Positions 19,596-30,507 of a DNA stretch of 64,000 bases are shown here, piece after piece. Each line of letters opens with the position of its first letter. Within the stretch, counting starts at the first letter, position 1. A model generated the notes under the pieces. The model was given only the letters and a program-made list of their open reading frames with translations, made no database searches and had not been told where the DNA came from. The stretch is from Burkholderiales bacterium RIFCSPLOWO2_12_FULL_65_40 (GTDB lineage Bacteria > Pseudomonadota > Gammaproteobacteria > Burkholderiales > Burkholderiaceae_C), in contig MESL01000035.1 in NCBI GenBank assembly GCA_001770955.1, positions 62,001-126,000 on the forward strand. The letters are read 5' to 3'. Made by a program: the position numbers and the translations under genes.

Positions 19596-20201
19596 ATGAA
19601 GCTCTACTACTCCCCCGGCGCCTGCTCGCTCTCGCCCCACATCGTGCTGCACGAAACCGGCCTGCCCTTCACCGCCGTGCTGGCCAGCACCAAGACCAAG
19701 AAGCTGCAGGACGGCACCGACTTCTACACCATCAACGAACTGGGCTACGTGCCCGTGCTGGAGCTGGACAACGGCGAGCGCCTGCGCGAAGGCCCGGCCA
19801 TCGTGCAGTACCTGGCCGACCAGGTGCCCGGCAAGAACCTGGCCCCCGCCAACGGCACCATGGAGCGCTACCGCCTGCAGGAGTGGCTGACCTTCATCGG
19901 CACCGAACTGCACAAAGGCCACGGCCCGCTGTTCGCGCCCGGCACGCCCGAGGACTACAAGCCCCAGGTGCGCGAGCAACTGGCCAAGCGCTTTGCCTGG
20001 GTGGACCGGCAGCTCGCGGGCAAGGACTATCTGCTGGGCTCCTTCAGCGTGGCCGACGCCTACCTCTACACCGTATCGCGCTGGGGCCAGTATGTGGGGG
20101 TGGACCTCTCGGGCCTGGCAAACATCGTCGCTTTCCAGCAGCGCATGGAGCAACGCCCCGCCGTGCAGGCCGCGCTGCGCGCCGAAGGCCTGCTCAAGTA
20201 A
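19596..20201 (+). CDS. Glutathione S-transferase
   Basis: MKLYYSPGACSLSPHIVLHETGLPF; INELGYVPVLELDNGERLREGPAIVQYLAD. Confidence 0.93.
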   Translation: MKLYYSPGACSLSPHIVLHETGLPFTAVLASTKTKKLQDGTDFYTINELGYVPVLELDNGERLREGPAIVQYLADQVPGKNLAPANGTMERYRLQEWLTFIGTELHKGHGPLFAPGTPEDYKPQVREQLAKRFAWVDRQLAGKDYLLGSFSVADAYLYTVSRWGQYVGVDLSGLANIVAFQQRMEQRPAVQAALRAEGLLK

Positions 20202-20220
20202 ACCCGGGGCGCGCCCACAA

Positions 20221-20249
20221 AAAAAGCCGCTGTGATCCAGCGGCTTTTT
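20221..20249 (+). terminator. Rho-independent terminator
   Basis: AAAAAGCCGCTG-TGATC-CAGCGGCTTTTT perfect 12-bp stem just after the GST gene. Confidence 0.92.
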
Positions 20250-20281
20250 GGATGGATAAGACCTGCTTATACGGGTTTGCA

Positions 20282-20360
20282 TTCCATCGGATAACTAGGC
20301 GGGGAGCCGCAGACAGTGCTGTAGCACGGCAAGGCGACTCAACGACGTTATCCGATGGAA
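20282..20360. repeat. Palindromic element, family B: conserved core with self-complementary outer arms
   Basis: Arms TTCCATCGGATAAC / GTTATCCGATGGAA; core GCCGCAGACAGTGCTGTAGCACGGCAAGGC identical (inverted) to 37226-37255. Confidence 0.85.
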
Positions 20361-20372
20361 GACCGCACCGTA

Positions 20373-20843
20373 TCAGTATTTGAGCTTCAGCTTGTCCAGC
20401 TGCTCTTTGGTGATGGCCGGCACGTCGCCCCGCGCACTCCAGCGGTTCAGGTTCCATCCACCCTCGCCCACCCAGGCCTTGATGCGCTGAAGGTTGGCCG
20501 CGCGCTCGGCGTCGTTCGAGCCCAGCTCCTTGTACATGTTGCCGGGCTTCTTGTCGGCGGTGCTGCTGCCGTCGTCGAGGCGGCGCATGAAGGCGCCGGT
20601 GTCGGGCCAGCCGATCAGTTGCAGCAGGTCGGCATAGCTGTCCAGGCGCGGGCCGAGCTTGTCCTTCTTGTACTTTTCCTGGTCCAGCAGGAATTCCGCC
20701 AGGGTCGGGGAATCGCTGCCGTGGCATTCGCTGCACTGCGCCTTGATCAGCGGCTGGATGTCTTTGCGGTAGGTGACATCGTTGGCCAGTGCCGGCAGGG
20801 CAAAAGTCGCACAGGCCAGGGTCATCAGCAGTCGGGATTTCAT
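20373..20843 (-). CDS. Periplasmic c-type cytochrome
   Basis: Signal peptide; single CSECH motif. Confidence 0.85.
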   Translation of the reverse strand: MKSRLLMTLACATFALPALANDVTYRKDIQPLIKAQCSECHGSDSPTLAEFLLDQEKYKKDKLGPRLDSYADLLQLIGWPDTGAFMRRLDDGSSTADKKPGNMYKELGSNDAERAANLQRIKAWVGEGGWNLNRWSARGDVPAITKEQLDKLKLKY

Positions 20844-20904
20844 GGAAGGTCCTTTCTCGGCGGGCAATGGAAATCGGGGTAGGGGCGCATGCCCACGGAA
20901 AAAC

Positions 20905-21261
20905 TCAGTGCGACAGGATGAAGCGCACCAGATTGAGAATCTGTGCCTCGTCCTCGGATCGGACGGTCTTGTGCGTCTCTTCCTCGTCGTCGATCATGAT
21001 CCTGGGCCCCGTGGTGATGTGCTTGACCAGCACCGCCACGGCATCGTCCCGGCCCCGGTACTTCTCGGCAATGGTTTTCAGGGAGGGGCCGGTGCGCTCC
21101 CTGGCCGGGGCATGGCATTTGGTGCAATGGCTCTTGCGGGCCAGGTGTTCGGCGGCCTCGGCATCCACCGTCTGGGCTTGCGCGAACGGGGCCAGCATCG
21201 GCAGCAGCAGCGCAGCCGACCGCAGCCAGAAAACAAAGGAAAAGCGATTCATGGTCTGCAT
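20905..21261 (-). CDS. c-type cytochrome (class I)
   Basis: Signal peptide; CTKCH haem motif; GPSLKTIAEKY. Confidence 0.85.
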   Translation of the reverse strand: MQTMNRFSFVFWLRSAALLLPMLAPFAQAQTVDAEAAEHLARKSHCTKCHAPARERTGPSLKTIAEKYRGRDDAVAVLVKHITTGPRIMIDDEEETHKTVRSEDEAQILNLVRFILSH

Positions 21262-21396
21262 CTCGCAGGAACGGACCCCCGCAAGGGCCCAGGAACACGG
21301 CGCAAGCCCAGCGGTACCCAGCGTCGAACGGTCAATTGCAACAAATGTAACGCAAAACCCCTGTTCGGCCAGTGGGTTTTCCCGGATTGCCGGAGC

Positions 21397-22638
21397 CTAC
21401 GGCAACGGCCGCTGCCGCCACGCCAGCAGTGCGCCCAGCCACAGCGCACAGGCGGAAAACACCAGGCCCCGCGGCAGACCGCCCGCGCCGTCGGCAATCA
21501 GTCCCACCACTGTGGGCCCGACGATCTGCCCGGCAGCAAACACCACGGTGAACGCACTGATGCCTGCCGCCCATTGCGATGGCGGCAGGTTGTGCCGCAC
21601 CAGCGCGGTGGTGGACGCCACCACCGACAGAAAGACACCGCCAAACAGCAGACCCGAGAGCAGCGCCACCGGCCACGCTGTCGTCAGCGCGGGCAGCACC
21701 GTGGCCACACCCAGCAGGGCATTGAGCCGGGCCAGCGCCCCGCCGCCCCGGCTGCGGTCCAGCAAACCGGCCCAGATGCGCGAGGACAGCACCACGGCCA
21801 GCCCCAGCAGCGCATAGAACAGCGTCACCGCACCGCCCCCCACGCCCTGCGCGCGCAGCAGCGCCACCACGAAGGTCATGTAGCCGATGTAACCCACGCC
21901 AAACATGGCGTAGCCCGCCAGTGCGGGTGCGAAGTCCCGGGCACGGAAGACCCGACCGGCCCGCGCATCGGCCGGTGGCGCACCCGGGGCCGTGGCGGGC
22001 AGGGGTGCTGCGGCAGCAGCATCGAGACGGCGCAGCACCCGCACGGGCCAGACCATTACCGCCGTGGCCACGGCGCACGCCAGTGCCAGCGCCCACCAGG
22101 CCCAGGTCCAGGCGTGGGGCCCCGGCGCGGCAGCCAGCACGGCGGGCACGAGCAGCGCCGAGAGGCTGATGCCCCAGCCCGTGCCCCCGTAATACAGCCC
22201 CAGCAGCAGGCCGCTGCGCGGCGCATCCAGCGCGCCCAGGCGCGCCGCCATGAGGCCACCCGCAATGAAGATCAGCGCGCTGGCCACACCGGCCAGCAGG
22301 CGCTGCAACAGCAGCGAGGGCGCATCGAGAAAGAATCCGCACAACCCCATGAACAGCGTGGCCAGCACCGCGCCCCCCAAGAGCAGTGTGCCCGGGGCCT
22401 GGCGGCGCAGCAGCAGGGGCGTTGCCAGGGCGCCCAGCAGATAGCCCAGCGCATTGATGGTGTTCATGCCACCGGCCAGCGTGTACGACCAGCCCAGGTC
22501 TTCGCGCATGGGCGGCAGCAGCAGGGCATAGGCAAAGCGCGTGATGCCCAGCGACACCGCCGCCCCCATGGACAACGCCAGCGCCAGCCACAGCGCCTGC
22601 GTGCGCGCCAACGGCTCCGGAGAAAGACGGTTGTGCAT
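21397..22638 (-). CDS. YbfB/YjiJ family MFS transporter
   Basis: LGITRFAYALLLPPMREDLGWSYTLAGGMNTINALGYLLGALATP. Confidence 0.88.
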   Translation of the reverse strand: MHNRLSPEPLARTQALWLALALSMGAAVSLGITRFAYALLLPPMREDLGWSYTLAGGMNTINALGYLLGALATPLLLRRQAPGTLLLGGAVLATLFMGLCGFFLDAPSLLLQRLLAGVASALIFIAGGLMAARLGALDAPRSGLLLGLYYGGTGWGISLSALLVPAVLAAAPGPHAWTWAWWALALACAVATAVMVWPVRVLRRLDAAAAAPLPATAPGAPPADARAGRVFRARDFAPALAGYAMFGVGYIGYMTFVVALLRAQGVGGGAVTLFYALLGLAVVLSSRIWAGLLDRSRGGGALARLNALLGVATVLPALTTAWPVALLSGLLFGGVFLSVVASTTALVRHNLPPSQWAAGISAFTVVFAAGQIVGPTVVGLIADGAGGLPRGLVFSACALWLGALLAWRQRPLP

Positions 22639-22876
22639 GGTCGGTCATTGTGCCGCACCCCCTTCCATGACCCGGCGATGGCGGGCTCTCCGCCCCACTG
22701 TGTCGGCGACTTTTTTTGCTAGCAGATGCCGCGCACCAGGACTGGGAAAAACGGCCATTCCATGCAGATTTCGGCGCGCTCCCCCGCCCGGACGGGCCCG
22801 CCATGCATTGCCACGGGGGTCGTCCCGGCAGTACCCTGCAGGCATCGCGTCCGCGCACACCGCCTGAAAGCCCGCC

Positions 22877-23980
22877 ATGACGTCCCTGTTCGAACCCACC
22901 CAAGCGGGCGCGCTGGCCCTGGCCAACCGCATCGCCATGGCGCCGCTCACACGCAACCGCGCCCCGGGCGCGCTTCCCAACGCCCTGATGGTCGAGTACT
23001 ACCGCCAGCGCGCCAGCGCGGGCCTGCTCATCACCGAGGCCACGGCCATCAGCCCGCAAGGCCAGGGCTACGCCGACGTGCCCGGCCTCTACAGCACCGA
23101 GCAGCTCGACGGCTGGAAGAAGGTGACGGCCGCCGTGCACCAGGCGGGCGGAAAAATCGTGACCCAGCTGTGGCACGTGGGCCGCATCTCGCACATCGCG
23201 CTGCAGCCCGGCAATGCCCCGCCGGTGGCCCCCTCGGCCCTGCGGGCGCACGCCAAAACGGTGCTCATCAAGGACGGCGTGCCCACCTTTACCCCCACGT
23301 CCGAGCCGCGCGCCCTGGACGTGGGCGAGCTGCCCGGCATCGTGCAGGACTACCGCCACGCGGCCCGCAATGCCATTGCCAGCGGTTTTGACGGGGTCGA
23401 GATCCACGCGGCCAACGGCTACCTGCTCGACCAGTTCCTCAAGACCGGCGCCAACCAGCGCCAGGACGATTACGGCGGCAGCGTGCGCAACCGCGCCCGG
23501 CTGCTGCTCGAAGTGGTGCGCGCCATCGTGGACGAAATCGGCGGCGGGCGCACGGGCATCCGGCTATCGCCCGTGACACCGTCCAACGACATCGTGGATG
23601 ACAACCCGCAGCAGCTGTTTGACTACCTGCTGCACCACCTGGCCCCGCTGGGGCTGGCCTACATCCACGTCATCGAAGGCGCCACCGGCGGCGAGCGTGA
23701 ACTGCCAGACCGCCCCTTCGACTACGCCGCGCTCAAGGCCATCTACCGCAAGGGCGGCGGCCAGGGCGCCTGGATGGTGAACAACGGCTACGACAAGGCG
23801 CGCGCCGAAGCGGCCGTGGCAGCGGGCGCCGACATCGTTGCGTTCGGGCGCCCGTTCATCGCCAACCCCGATCTGGTCGAGCGCCTGCGGCGCGATGCGC
23901 CGCTCAACACGCCCGACCGCGACACCTTCTACGGTGGTGGTGCCCAGGGCTACACCGACTACCCCACGTTGACGGGCTGA
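22877..23980 (+). CDS. Alkene reductase (Old Yellow Enzyme family)
   Basis: NRIAMAPLTRNRAPGALPNALMVEYYRQRASAGLLITEAT; GFDGVEIHAANGYLLDQFL. Confidence 0.94.
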   Translation: MTSLFEPTQAGALALANRIAMAPLTRNRAPGALPNALMVEYYRQRASAGLLITEATAISPQGQGYADVPGLYSTEQLDGWKKVTAAVHQAGGKIVTQLWHVGRISHIALQPGNAPPVAPSALRAHAKTVLIKDGVPTFTPTSEPRALDVGELPGIVQDYRHAARNAIASGFDGVEIHAANGYLLDQFLKTGANQRQDDYGGSVRNRARLLLEVVRAIVDEIGGGRTGIRLSPVTPSNDIVDDNPQQLFDYLLHHLAPLGLAYIHVIEGATGGERELPDRPFDYAALKAIYRKGGGQGAWMVNNGYDKARAEAAVAAGADIVAFGRPFIANPDLVERLRRDAPLNTPDRDTFYGGGAQGYTDYPTLTG

Positions 23981-23982
23981 AT

Positions 23983-24029
23983 CAGGGTCAGGACAACAGG
24001 CGCGGGTTGCCCGCGCCCGGCTGACCCTG
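23983..24029. terminator. Bidirectional terminator-like hairpin at convergent gene ends
   Basis: Outer CAGGGTCAG / CTGACCCTG plus inner GGCGCGGG-TTG-CCCGCGCC; overlaps 3' end of the MCP gene. Confidence 0.55.
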
Positions 24030-25598
24030 CACCCCATCGGCCAGGCGGAACTGCTGCACCACCTGCGACAGCCGCTGCGCCTGCTCGCGCAGCGACTCGG
24101 CAGCGGCGGCAGACTCTTCCACCAGGGCTGCGTTCTGCTGCGTCATGCGGTCTATCTCGCCCACCGACTGGTTCACCTGGCCAATGCCGGCCGACTGCTC
24201 GGTCGCGGCCGCCTTGATCTCGCCAATGATGTCGCCCACGCGCTGCACGCCATCGACGATTTCCTTCATGGCCGCGCCCGCATCCTCCACATGGCGCACG
24301 CCGCCATCGACGGCGGCCACACTGGTGTTGATCAGGCCCTTGATCTCGCTGGCCGCCGCCGCCGAGCGCTGCGCGAGGCTGCGCACCTCGCTGGCCACCA
24401 CGGCAAAGCCCCGGCCCTGCTCGCCCGCGCGCGCGGCCTCCACGGCGGCGTTCAGCGCCAGGATGTTGGTCTGGAAGGCAATCGAGTCGATCAGGCCGAT
24501 GATGTCGCCGATCTTGCGGCTCGACGCCGAAATCTCGTGCATGCTGGCCACCGCCTGCTGCACCACCGCGCCACCGCGCGAGGCCACGCCCGAAGCCGAG
24601 GCCGACAACTGGTTGGCCGTCTGCGACGACGCCGCCGTCTGCTGCACCGTGGCCGTGAGCTCCTCCAGCGAACTCACCGTGGACTGCACGTTGCTGGCCG
24701 TCTGTTCGGTGCGCTGCGACAGGTCCTGGTTGCCGCTGGCGATCTCGTGGCTGGCCGTGGCAATGTTGCCGCTGGCGTCGCGCACCTGCGCCACCAGCGC
24801 ACCCAGGCCGCGCTGCATTTCGGCCAGGGCGCGCTGCAGGTCGGCGGCCTCGTCCTTTCCGCTGGTGTGGATGGTCTGCGACAGGTCGCCACCGGCAATC
24901 GCCAGCGCCATGCGCTGCGCCTCGGCCAGGGGTTTGCAGATGGCAATCATGTTGAGCCAGGTCAGTGGCGCCACCACCAGGATGGTGACCAGCACCGCCA
25001 GCGCAAACAGCCATTTGGTCTGGGTGCCGGCCTGCGCCTGCTCCTTGCCCGAGGCTTCCACTTCGGCATGCAAGAGGGCATCGAGCTGCTGCACCAGTTT
25101 TTCAGCGGCCTCGAACTCGGCAACGGCCTTGCCGCTCATGCGGTTGGCAATGGTGGCCGAGTCGTAGCCATTGGCCTCCAGCTGCCGGGCCACATGCTCG
25201 AATTGCGCGCGGTAGCTGTCGAGCCGCTGCACCAAGCCGCGCGCAATGGCGTTGTCCTCGTCCTCTGCGCCTTCCAGAAAACGGTTGGCCACCTTCTTGG
25301 CATCCTCCAGGCTGGCCAGCCACTGGGTATGCGCCTGCTTCACCGCCTCGGGCTTCTCGTACTGGATGATCATGTCCTTCTCATGCTGGCGGATCGCGCC
25401 CAGCACGGCGCGCAGGTCGCCCATGGTGCCCACTTCCTTGAATTCATGGGCCATGAAATCTGCCGTCATCGTCTGGATGCGCAGCATGCCCCACATCCCG
25501 GCACCCCCCAGCATCCCGAGCAGACACAGCACCACCGCGATGGCCCCCAGCATGCGAAAACGAATGGTGAACATCCGCATGAGTGAAAAAAGCGACAT
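23988..25598 (-). CDS. Methyl-accepting chemotaxis protein
   Basis: HAMP region; signalling tip [48 protein letters not shown]. Confidence 0.96.
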   Translation of the reverse strand: MSLFSLMRMFTIRFRMLGAIAVVLCLLGMLGGAGMWGMLRIQTMTADFMAHEFKEVGTMGDLRAVLGAIRQHEKDMIIQYEKPEAVKQAHTQWLASLEDAKKVANRFLEGAEDEDNAIARGLVQRLDSYRAQFEHVARQLEANGYDSATIANRMSGKAVAEFEAAEKLVQQLDALLHAEVEASGKEQAQAGTQTKWLFALAVLVTILVVAPLTWLNMIAICKPLAEAQRMALAIAGGDLSQTIHTSGKDEAADLQRALAEMQRGLGALVAQVRDASGNIATASHEIASGNQDLSQRTEQTASNVQSTVSSLEELTATVQQTAASSQTANQLSASASGVASRGGAVVQQAVASMHEISASSRKIGDIIGLIDSIAFQTNILALNAAVEAARAGEQGRGFAVVASEVRSLAQRSAAAASEIKGLINTSVAAVDGGVRHVEDAGAAMKEIVDGVQRVGDIIGEIKAAATEQSAGIGQVNQSVGEIDRMTQQNAALVEESAAAAESLREQAQRLSQVVQQFRLADGVQGQPGAGNPRLLS

Positions 25599-25720
25599 GG
25601 CGTGTCTTCCTCCCTGGATCTGCTGAAATCATTGGCGCTGCACCCTCGCGCCCGCAGGCCGGCATGTGCAACAAGACGTTGCAGTTTGCCAGACCCGCGC
25701 GGCAGCTCGCTACGTATTTG

Positions 25721-27955
25721 TCACATCCGCCAGCGTTTGAGCAACAAGGCATTGGTCATCACGCTGACCGAACTCAGCGCCATCGCCGCCCCTGCCACCA
25801 CCGGGTTCAGGTAACCCAGCGCCGCCAGCGGAATGCCGGCCACGTTGTAGGCAAAGGCCCAGAACAGGTTCTGCCGGATCTTGGCCACGGTGCGGTGCGA
25901 GATGTCGAGCGCCGCCGCCACCAGCTTCGGGTCCCCACGCATCAGCGTGATGCCGGCCGCATGCATGGCCACATCGGTGCCGTTGCCCATGGCCATGCCC
26001 ACGTCGGCAGCAGCCAGCGCGGGCGCATCGTTCACGCCGTCGCCCACCATGGCGACCGTTCGGTGCACGCCGCCATCGCCCTGCTGCAACGCCACCACCT
26101 GCGCGGCCTTGTCGCCCGGCAGCACCTCGGCGCGCACGTCGGCAGCGTCCAGCCCCAGGCGCTGCGCCATGGCCAGGGCGGCGCCCCGGTTGTCGCCCGA
26201 GATCATCACGGTGCGGATGCCGCGCGCCTTCAGTGCCACCAATGCCTCGCGCGCGCCAGGCTTGGGCTCGTCGCCAAAGGCCATCAGCGCCTGCAGTGCC
26301 AGCCCCTGCCCGGTGCGCTGCACCAGGGCCGAGACCGTGGCGCCCCCGTCCTGCAGCGCGCGCGCGCGCTCGGCCAGCGGGCCTAGTGGCACGCCCAGTT
26401 CCTCCATCCAGCGCAGGCTGCCCAGCAGGTAGCTGCGGCCCTGCACCTCGCCGTCGCTGCCCCGGCCCGGCACGGCGCGCACGGCGTCGGGCGCGGGCAG
26501 CTCCAGGGCCCGGTCGCGCGCGGCCTGCACCACGGCGCGCGCCAGCGGGTGCTCGCTGCCGCTCTGCAGGCTGGCGGCGTCGCGCAGCACGGCGGCGTCG
26601 TCGAGCCCCGGCACCACCACCAGCGCGGCAAGCCGGGGCTGGCCCACGGTCAGCGTGCCGGTCTTGTCGAAGGCCACGGTGTCCACCTGGTGCGCCAGCT
26701 CCAGCGCCTGCGCGTCCTTGATGAGGATGCCGTGCTTCGCCGCCACCCCCGTGCCCGCCATGATGGCCGCGGGTGTGGCCAGCCCCAGCGCGCAGGGGCA
26801 GGCAATCACCAGCACCGCCACGGCGCGGATCAGCGCCGTCTCCATGCCCACGCCCGCCCACAGCCAGCCCAGCAGCGTCAGCAAGGCAATCACCAGCACC
26901 ACGGGCACGAATACGCTGGAGACCTGGTCCACCAGGCGCTGGATCGGCGCCTTGGCGGCCTGCGCGTCCTCCACCAGGCGGATGATGCGCGAGAGCACCG
27001 TCTCAGCCCCCACGGCGCGCACCTCCAGCACGATGCGGCCCTCGCCATTGATCGAGCCCCCCGTCACCAGCCCACCCGGCTCCTTGGCCACGGGCAGCGG
27101 CTCGCCGGTGAGCATGGATTCGTCCACCTGCGTCTGGCCCTCCAGCAGCACGCCATCGACCGGCAGGCGCTCGCCCGGGCGCACCACCAGGCGGTCGCCC
27201 ACCATCACCTCGGCGATAGGCACATCCACTTCGCCGCCCTTGCCCAGCAGGTGCGCCACATCCGGCCGCAGGCCATGCAGTGCGCGGATGGCTGCCGTGG
27301 TCTGGCGCTTGGCGCGGGCTTCGAGCCACTTGCCCAGCAGCACCAGCGTGACCACCACGGCCGAGGCCTCGAAATACAGGTGCGGCGTGTGCCCCGCGTG
27401 CGCCGTGAGCCACAGCCACACCGACAGCCCCCAGCCCGCGCTGGTGCCAATGGCCACCAGCAAATCCATGTTGCCGCTCAGCGCCCTGGCCGCGTGCCAA
27501 CCCGCCTTGTAGAAGCGCGCGCCCAAGATGAACTGCACCGGCGTGGCCAGCGCGAACTGCAGCCAGGCCGGCAGCATCCAGTGCGCGCCAAACAGGTCGC
27601 CCAGCATGGGCAGCACCAGCGGCGCCGAGAGCAGCAGGCCGATGGCCACCGGCGCAAAGCCCGCCCAGGGCGAGGCATCTTCCTCACGCGCCGCGCTGTC
27701 GGCCGGCGTGAGCGGCTCGTAGCCCGCGTTGCGCACCGCCCGGCGCAAGAGCGCGTCCATGGCCGCGTCGCCGCCCTCGGGCGTGGCGAACTGGATGCGC
27801 GCCGACTCGGTGGCCAGGTTCACGGTGGCGTCCTGCACGCCAGGCACCTTGCGCAGCGCGCGCTCGACGCGGCCCACGCAACTGGCACAGGTCATGCCGC
27901 CGATGGACAGGTCCAGCGCGTGCGGCTCGGAGGGGGTGGGGAGGGAGGTGTTCAT
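25721..27955 (-). CDS. copA: Cu+-exporting P-type ATPase
   Basis: [19 protein letters not shown] in [24 protein letters not shown]; start refined to MNTSLPTP. Confidence 0.95.
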   Translation of the reverse strand: MNTSLPTPSEPHALDLSIGGMTCASCVGRVERALRKVPGVQDATVNLATESARIQFATPEGGDAAMDALLRRAVRNAGYEPLTPADSAAREEDASPWAGFAPVAIGLLLSAPLVLPMLGDLFGAHWMLPAWLQFALATPVQFILGARFYKAGWHAARALSGNMDLLVAIGTSAGWGLSVWLWLTAHAGHTPHLYFEASAVVVTLVLLGKWLEARAKRQTTAAIRALHGLRPDVAHLLGKGGEVDVPIAEVMVGDRLVVRPGERLPVDGVLLEGQTQVDESMLTGEPLPVAKEPGGLVTGGSINGEGRIVLEVRAVGAETVLSRIIRLVEDAQAAKAPIQRLVDQVSSVFVPVVLVIALLTLLGWLWAGVGMETALIRAVAVLVIACPCALGLATPAAIMAGTGVAAKHGILIKDAQALELAHQVDTVAFDKTGTLTVGQPRLAALVVVPGLDDAAVLRDAASLQSGSEHPLARAVVQAARDRALELPAPDAVRAVPGRGSDGEVQGRSYLLGSLRWMEELGVPLGPLAERARALQDGGATVSALVQRTGQGLALQALMAFGDEPKPGAREALVALKARGIRTVMISGDNRGAALAMAQRLGLDAADVRAEVLPGDKAAQVVALQQGDGGVHRTVAMVGDGVNDAPALAAADVGMAMGNGTDVAMHAAGITLMRGDPKLVAAALDISHRTVAKIRQNLFWAFAYNVAGIPLAALGYLNPVVAGAAMALSSVSVMTNALLLKRWRM

Positions 27956-27962
27956 GGGCTCT

Positions 27963-27993
27963 ACCGTAATCCTTGACATCATGGCAAGGTCAA
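27963..27993 (-). promoter_or_regulatory. CueR-type promoter/operator for copA
   Basis: Minus strand TTGACC-(19)-TACGGT spanning CCTTGCCATGATGTCAAGG. Confidence 0.7.
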
Positions 27994-28045
27994 GCGCCGC
28001 AGGTATTCCACCCTGGCGCCAACAGGGCGATGATGCGGCATCGGC

Positions 28046-28076
28046 TTGACCCTGCCACGGCGTCAAGGTTCATCAT
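28046..28076 (+). promoter_or_regulatory. CueR-type promoter/operator for copZ-cueR
   Basis: TTGACC-(19)-CATCAT with CCTGCCACGGCGTCAAGG dyad. Confidence 0.6.
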
Positions 28077-28113
28077 CGCATCCGTCATCCACTTTTCATC
28101 CGGAGAACATTCC

Positions 28114-28311
28114 ATGCAATACCAGTTCAACGTCCAGGGCATGACCTGCGGCCACTGCGAGCGCGCCGTCACCAGCGCCATCCAGCAACTCGACCCCCAG
28201 GCCCAGGTGCGCATCGACCGCTCGCAAAACCGCGTGGACGTGGACAGCAGCCAGCCGCGCGAAGCCCTGGCCGCCGCCATCGCCGAAGAAGGCTACGCGG
28301 TCGCGCCATGA
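28114..28311 (+). CDS. copZ: Heavy-metal-associated domain copper chaperone
   Basis: MQYQFNVQGMTCGHCERAVTSAIQQLDP. Confidence 0.9.
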   Translation: MQYQFNVQGMTCGHCERAVTSAIQQLDPQAQVRIDRSQNRVDVDSSQPREALAAAIAEEGYAVAP

Positions 28312-28739
28312 GCACCGCGCAGGGCTGGCCGGTGGTCATCGGCGAGGCCGCGCGCCGCGCCGGTGTGTCGGCGCGCATGGTGCGCCACTACGAATCGCTA
28401 GGCCTGCTGCCCCCCGTGGGCCGCACCGACAGCGGCTACCGCCAGTACACCGAGGCCGACGTGCACGCGCTACGCTTCATCCGCCGCGCCCGCGACCTGG
28501 GTTTTGCCATGCACGAAATCACCGAACTGCTCGGCCTGTGGCAAGACAAGCAGCGTGCCAGCAGCCAGGTCAAACGCATCGCCCAGACCCACATCGACGA
28601 CCTGGCCACCCGCATCGCCGCCATGCAGGCCATGCAACGCAGCCTGCAGTCGCTGGTGCAATGCTGCCATGGCGACCAGCGGCCCGACTGTCCCATTCTG
28701 GACGACCTGGCGAGCACGGTCGTTGCCTCAAAAAAGTGA
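28308..28739 (+). CDS. cueR: Cu(I)-responsive MerR-family regulator
   Basis: GEAARRAGVSARMVRHYESLGLLPPVGRTDSGYRQY; C-terminal CCHGDQRPDCPIL. Confidence 0.93.
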   Translation: MSTAQGWPVVIGEAARRAGVSARMVRHYESLGLLPPVGRTDSGYRQYTEADVHALRFIRRARDLGFAMHEITELLGLWQDKQRASSQVKRIAQTHIDDLATRIAAMQAMQRSLQSLVQCCHGDQRPDCPILDDLASTVVASKK

Positions 28740-28807
28740 GCGCCCAGCGCTCATGAAATAAGCACTTCAGGCAAAAAACAACCTGAAATCGGCGAAAATC
28801 ATACGGC

Positions 28808-29515
28808 TCACGCTCCTATTCTGGAAGCTGTCTTGCGCGGCCTCCGGGGTGCGGGCGCCTCCACCCGCCGCAGAACCCCGCCACACAGCGTGGCAATGCA
28901 CTGCTGCGCGATCTGCTCGGGGGTGTATTCGCCGCCCGGCTGATACCAGCGGCCGATCCAGCTGAGGGCACCTGCGATCACGAAGGCGGTCATCTTCGGG
29001 TCGCACGGCTGCAGCGATCCTTCCTGCACGCCCTGAGCCACCAGGCGCCGGAAAGCGTGGTCGATCTCGGACTTCATGCGGCGCAGCTCCGTGCGGCTGG
29101 GCTCGGGAACCTCTTCGTCACCGACGCGAATCAGGCACATGCCAAAAGGCTGCATGACGATGTCGGTATACGCCTGCATGCAGGCACGCAACTGGTCCAC
29201 CGCATTGCCTCCCGCCTGGCGCGAGGCCTCGATACCTTCAAGCGTCATCTCCAGCCCCTGGCGCACGCACTGCAGCAGGATCTCGTCCTTGTTCTTCACG
29301 TAGTAGTACAGCGTGGGCTTGCTCACGTTGAGCCGTGCCGCGATGTCATCGAGCGAGGTGGCGTGAAAGCCCCGCTCGTTGAACAGCTCCGCCGCCGCCT
29401 GCAGCACGGCCTGGCGCTTGGCCTCACGCTGCTGCTCGCGGTCGGGCGCTGCGGCCCAGGGCGACGCGGCAGCAGACGGGGTTCGGGTCTTTCTGGCGGC
29501 GGTTGTCTTGGTCAT
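28808..29515 (-). CDS. TetR/AcrR family transcriptional regulator
   Basis: AAAELFNERGFHATSLDDIAARLNVSKPTLYYYVKNKDEIL. Confidence 0.93.
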   Translation of the reverse strand: MTKTTAARKTRTPSAAASPWAAAPDREQQREAKRQAVLQAAAELFNERGFHATSLDDIAARLNVSKPTLYYYVKNKDEILLQCVRQGLEMTLEGIEASRQAGGNAVDQLRACMQAYTDIVMQPFGMCLIRVGDEEVPEPSRTELRRMKSEIDHAFRRLVAQGVQEGSLQPCDPKMTAFVIAGALSWIGRWYQPGGEYTPEQIAQQCIATLCGGVLRRVEAPAPRRPRKTASRIGA

Positions 29516-29583
29516 GGGGCGTTATTAGAAAGTCTTTTACCGGGAAAACACCAATGCGAGGATAGGGAGTGGCGCCCAGAATC

Positions 29584-29617
29584 TACTCATGAGTAAACAG
29601 TCTACGTAAAAGTAGAC
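29584..29617. promoter_or_regulatory. Candidate TetR operator: palindrome TACTCATGAGTA and inverted repeat GTCTAC-N6-GTAGAC
   Basis: Located between divergent tetR and liv operon. Confidence 0.5.
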
Positions 29618-29649
29618 ATTTTTCGGTTCGCACAAACCCGTAGAGAGCG

Positions 29650-30507
29650 ATGGCGACACACAACCCCGGCGGCACCCCCGCCGCTCCCCTGCTGCAGGTC
29701 GATGGCCTGACGCTTGCCTTTGGCGGCGTGAAGGCGCTGTCCGGCGTGGGCTTTGGCGTGCAGCCGGGCTCCATCACCGCCGTGATCGGGCCCAACGGCG
29801 CCGGCAAGACCTCGCTGTTCAACACCATCTCGGGCTTCTACCGGCCCGCACAGGGCAGCATCCGGTTCAAGGGCCAGGACATCACGCGCATCCCCGCGCC
29901 GCAGCGCGCCCGCATGGGCCTGGGCCGGAGCTTTCAGAACATTGCGCTGTTTCGCGGCATGACGGTGCTCGACAACATCAAGCTCGGCCGCCACGCCCAC
30001 CTCAAGGCCAATGTGTTCGATGCGCTGTTCTACCTGGGCCGCGCCCGCAAGGAAGAAGCCGAACTGCGCCGCGACATCGAGGAACGCATCATCGACTTCC
30101 TGGAAATCGACCACATCCGCCACGCCAGTGTCGCGGCCCTGCCCTACGGCCTGCAAAAGCGCGTGGAGATGGCGCGCGCCCTGGCCATGCAACCCGAAAT
30201 TTTGATGCTCGACGAGCCCGTGGCCGGCATGAACCGCGAGGAGACCGAAGACATGGCGCGCTTCATCCTCGACGTGCGCGCCGAATGGGGCGTGACGGTG
30301 CTGATGGTGGAGCACGACATGGGCATGGTGATGGACTTGTCCGACCATGTGGTGGTGCTGAACTTCGGCCAGGTCATCGCGCAGGGCACGCCCGCAGTGG
30401 TGCAGGCAGACCCTGAAGTCAACCGCGCCTACCTCGGCTCGGGCGACGTGGGAGATCTGCGCCGCAAGCTACAGGCCGGGGCCACCAGCGCACAGGGAGC
30501 CGCATGA
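29650..30507 (+). CDS. ABC transporter ATP-binding protein (LivG-like)
   Basis: VIGPNGAGKTSLFNTISGFYRP; LALAMQPEILMLDEPVAGMN. Confidence 0.94.
   Translation: MATHNPGGTPAAPLLQVDGLTLAFGGVKALSGVGFGVQPGSITAVIGPNGAGKTSLFNTISGFYRPAQGSIRFKGQDITRIPAPQRARMGLGRSFQNIALFRGMTVLDNIKLGRHAHLKANVFDALFYLGRARKEEAELRRDIEERIIDFLEIDHIRHASVAALPYGLQKRVEMARALAMQPEILMLDEPVAGMNREETEDMARFILDVRAEWGVTVLMVEHDMGMVMDLSDHVVVLNFGQVIAQGTPAVVQADPEVNRAYLGSGDVGDLRRKLQAGATSAQGAA

Noticed and set aside
20773-22722. 649-aa plus-strand ORF opposite cytochrome and MFS genes
   Set aside because: Gln/Arg/His-rich shadow ORF spanning two real genes and their intergenic region
28741-28800. Possible degenerate family A repeat after cueR
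   Set aside because: Only short similarity (CAGCGCTCATGAAATAAGC); not convincing
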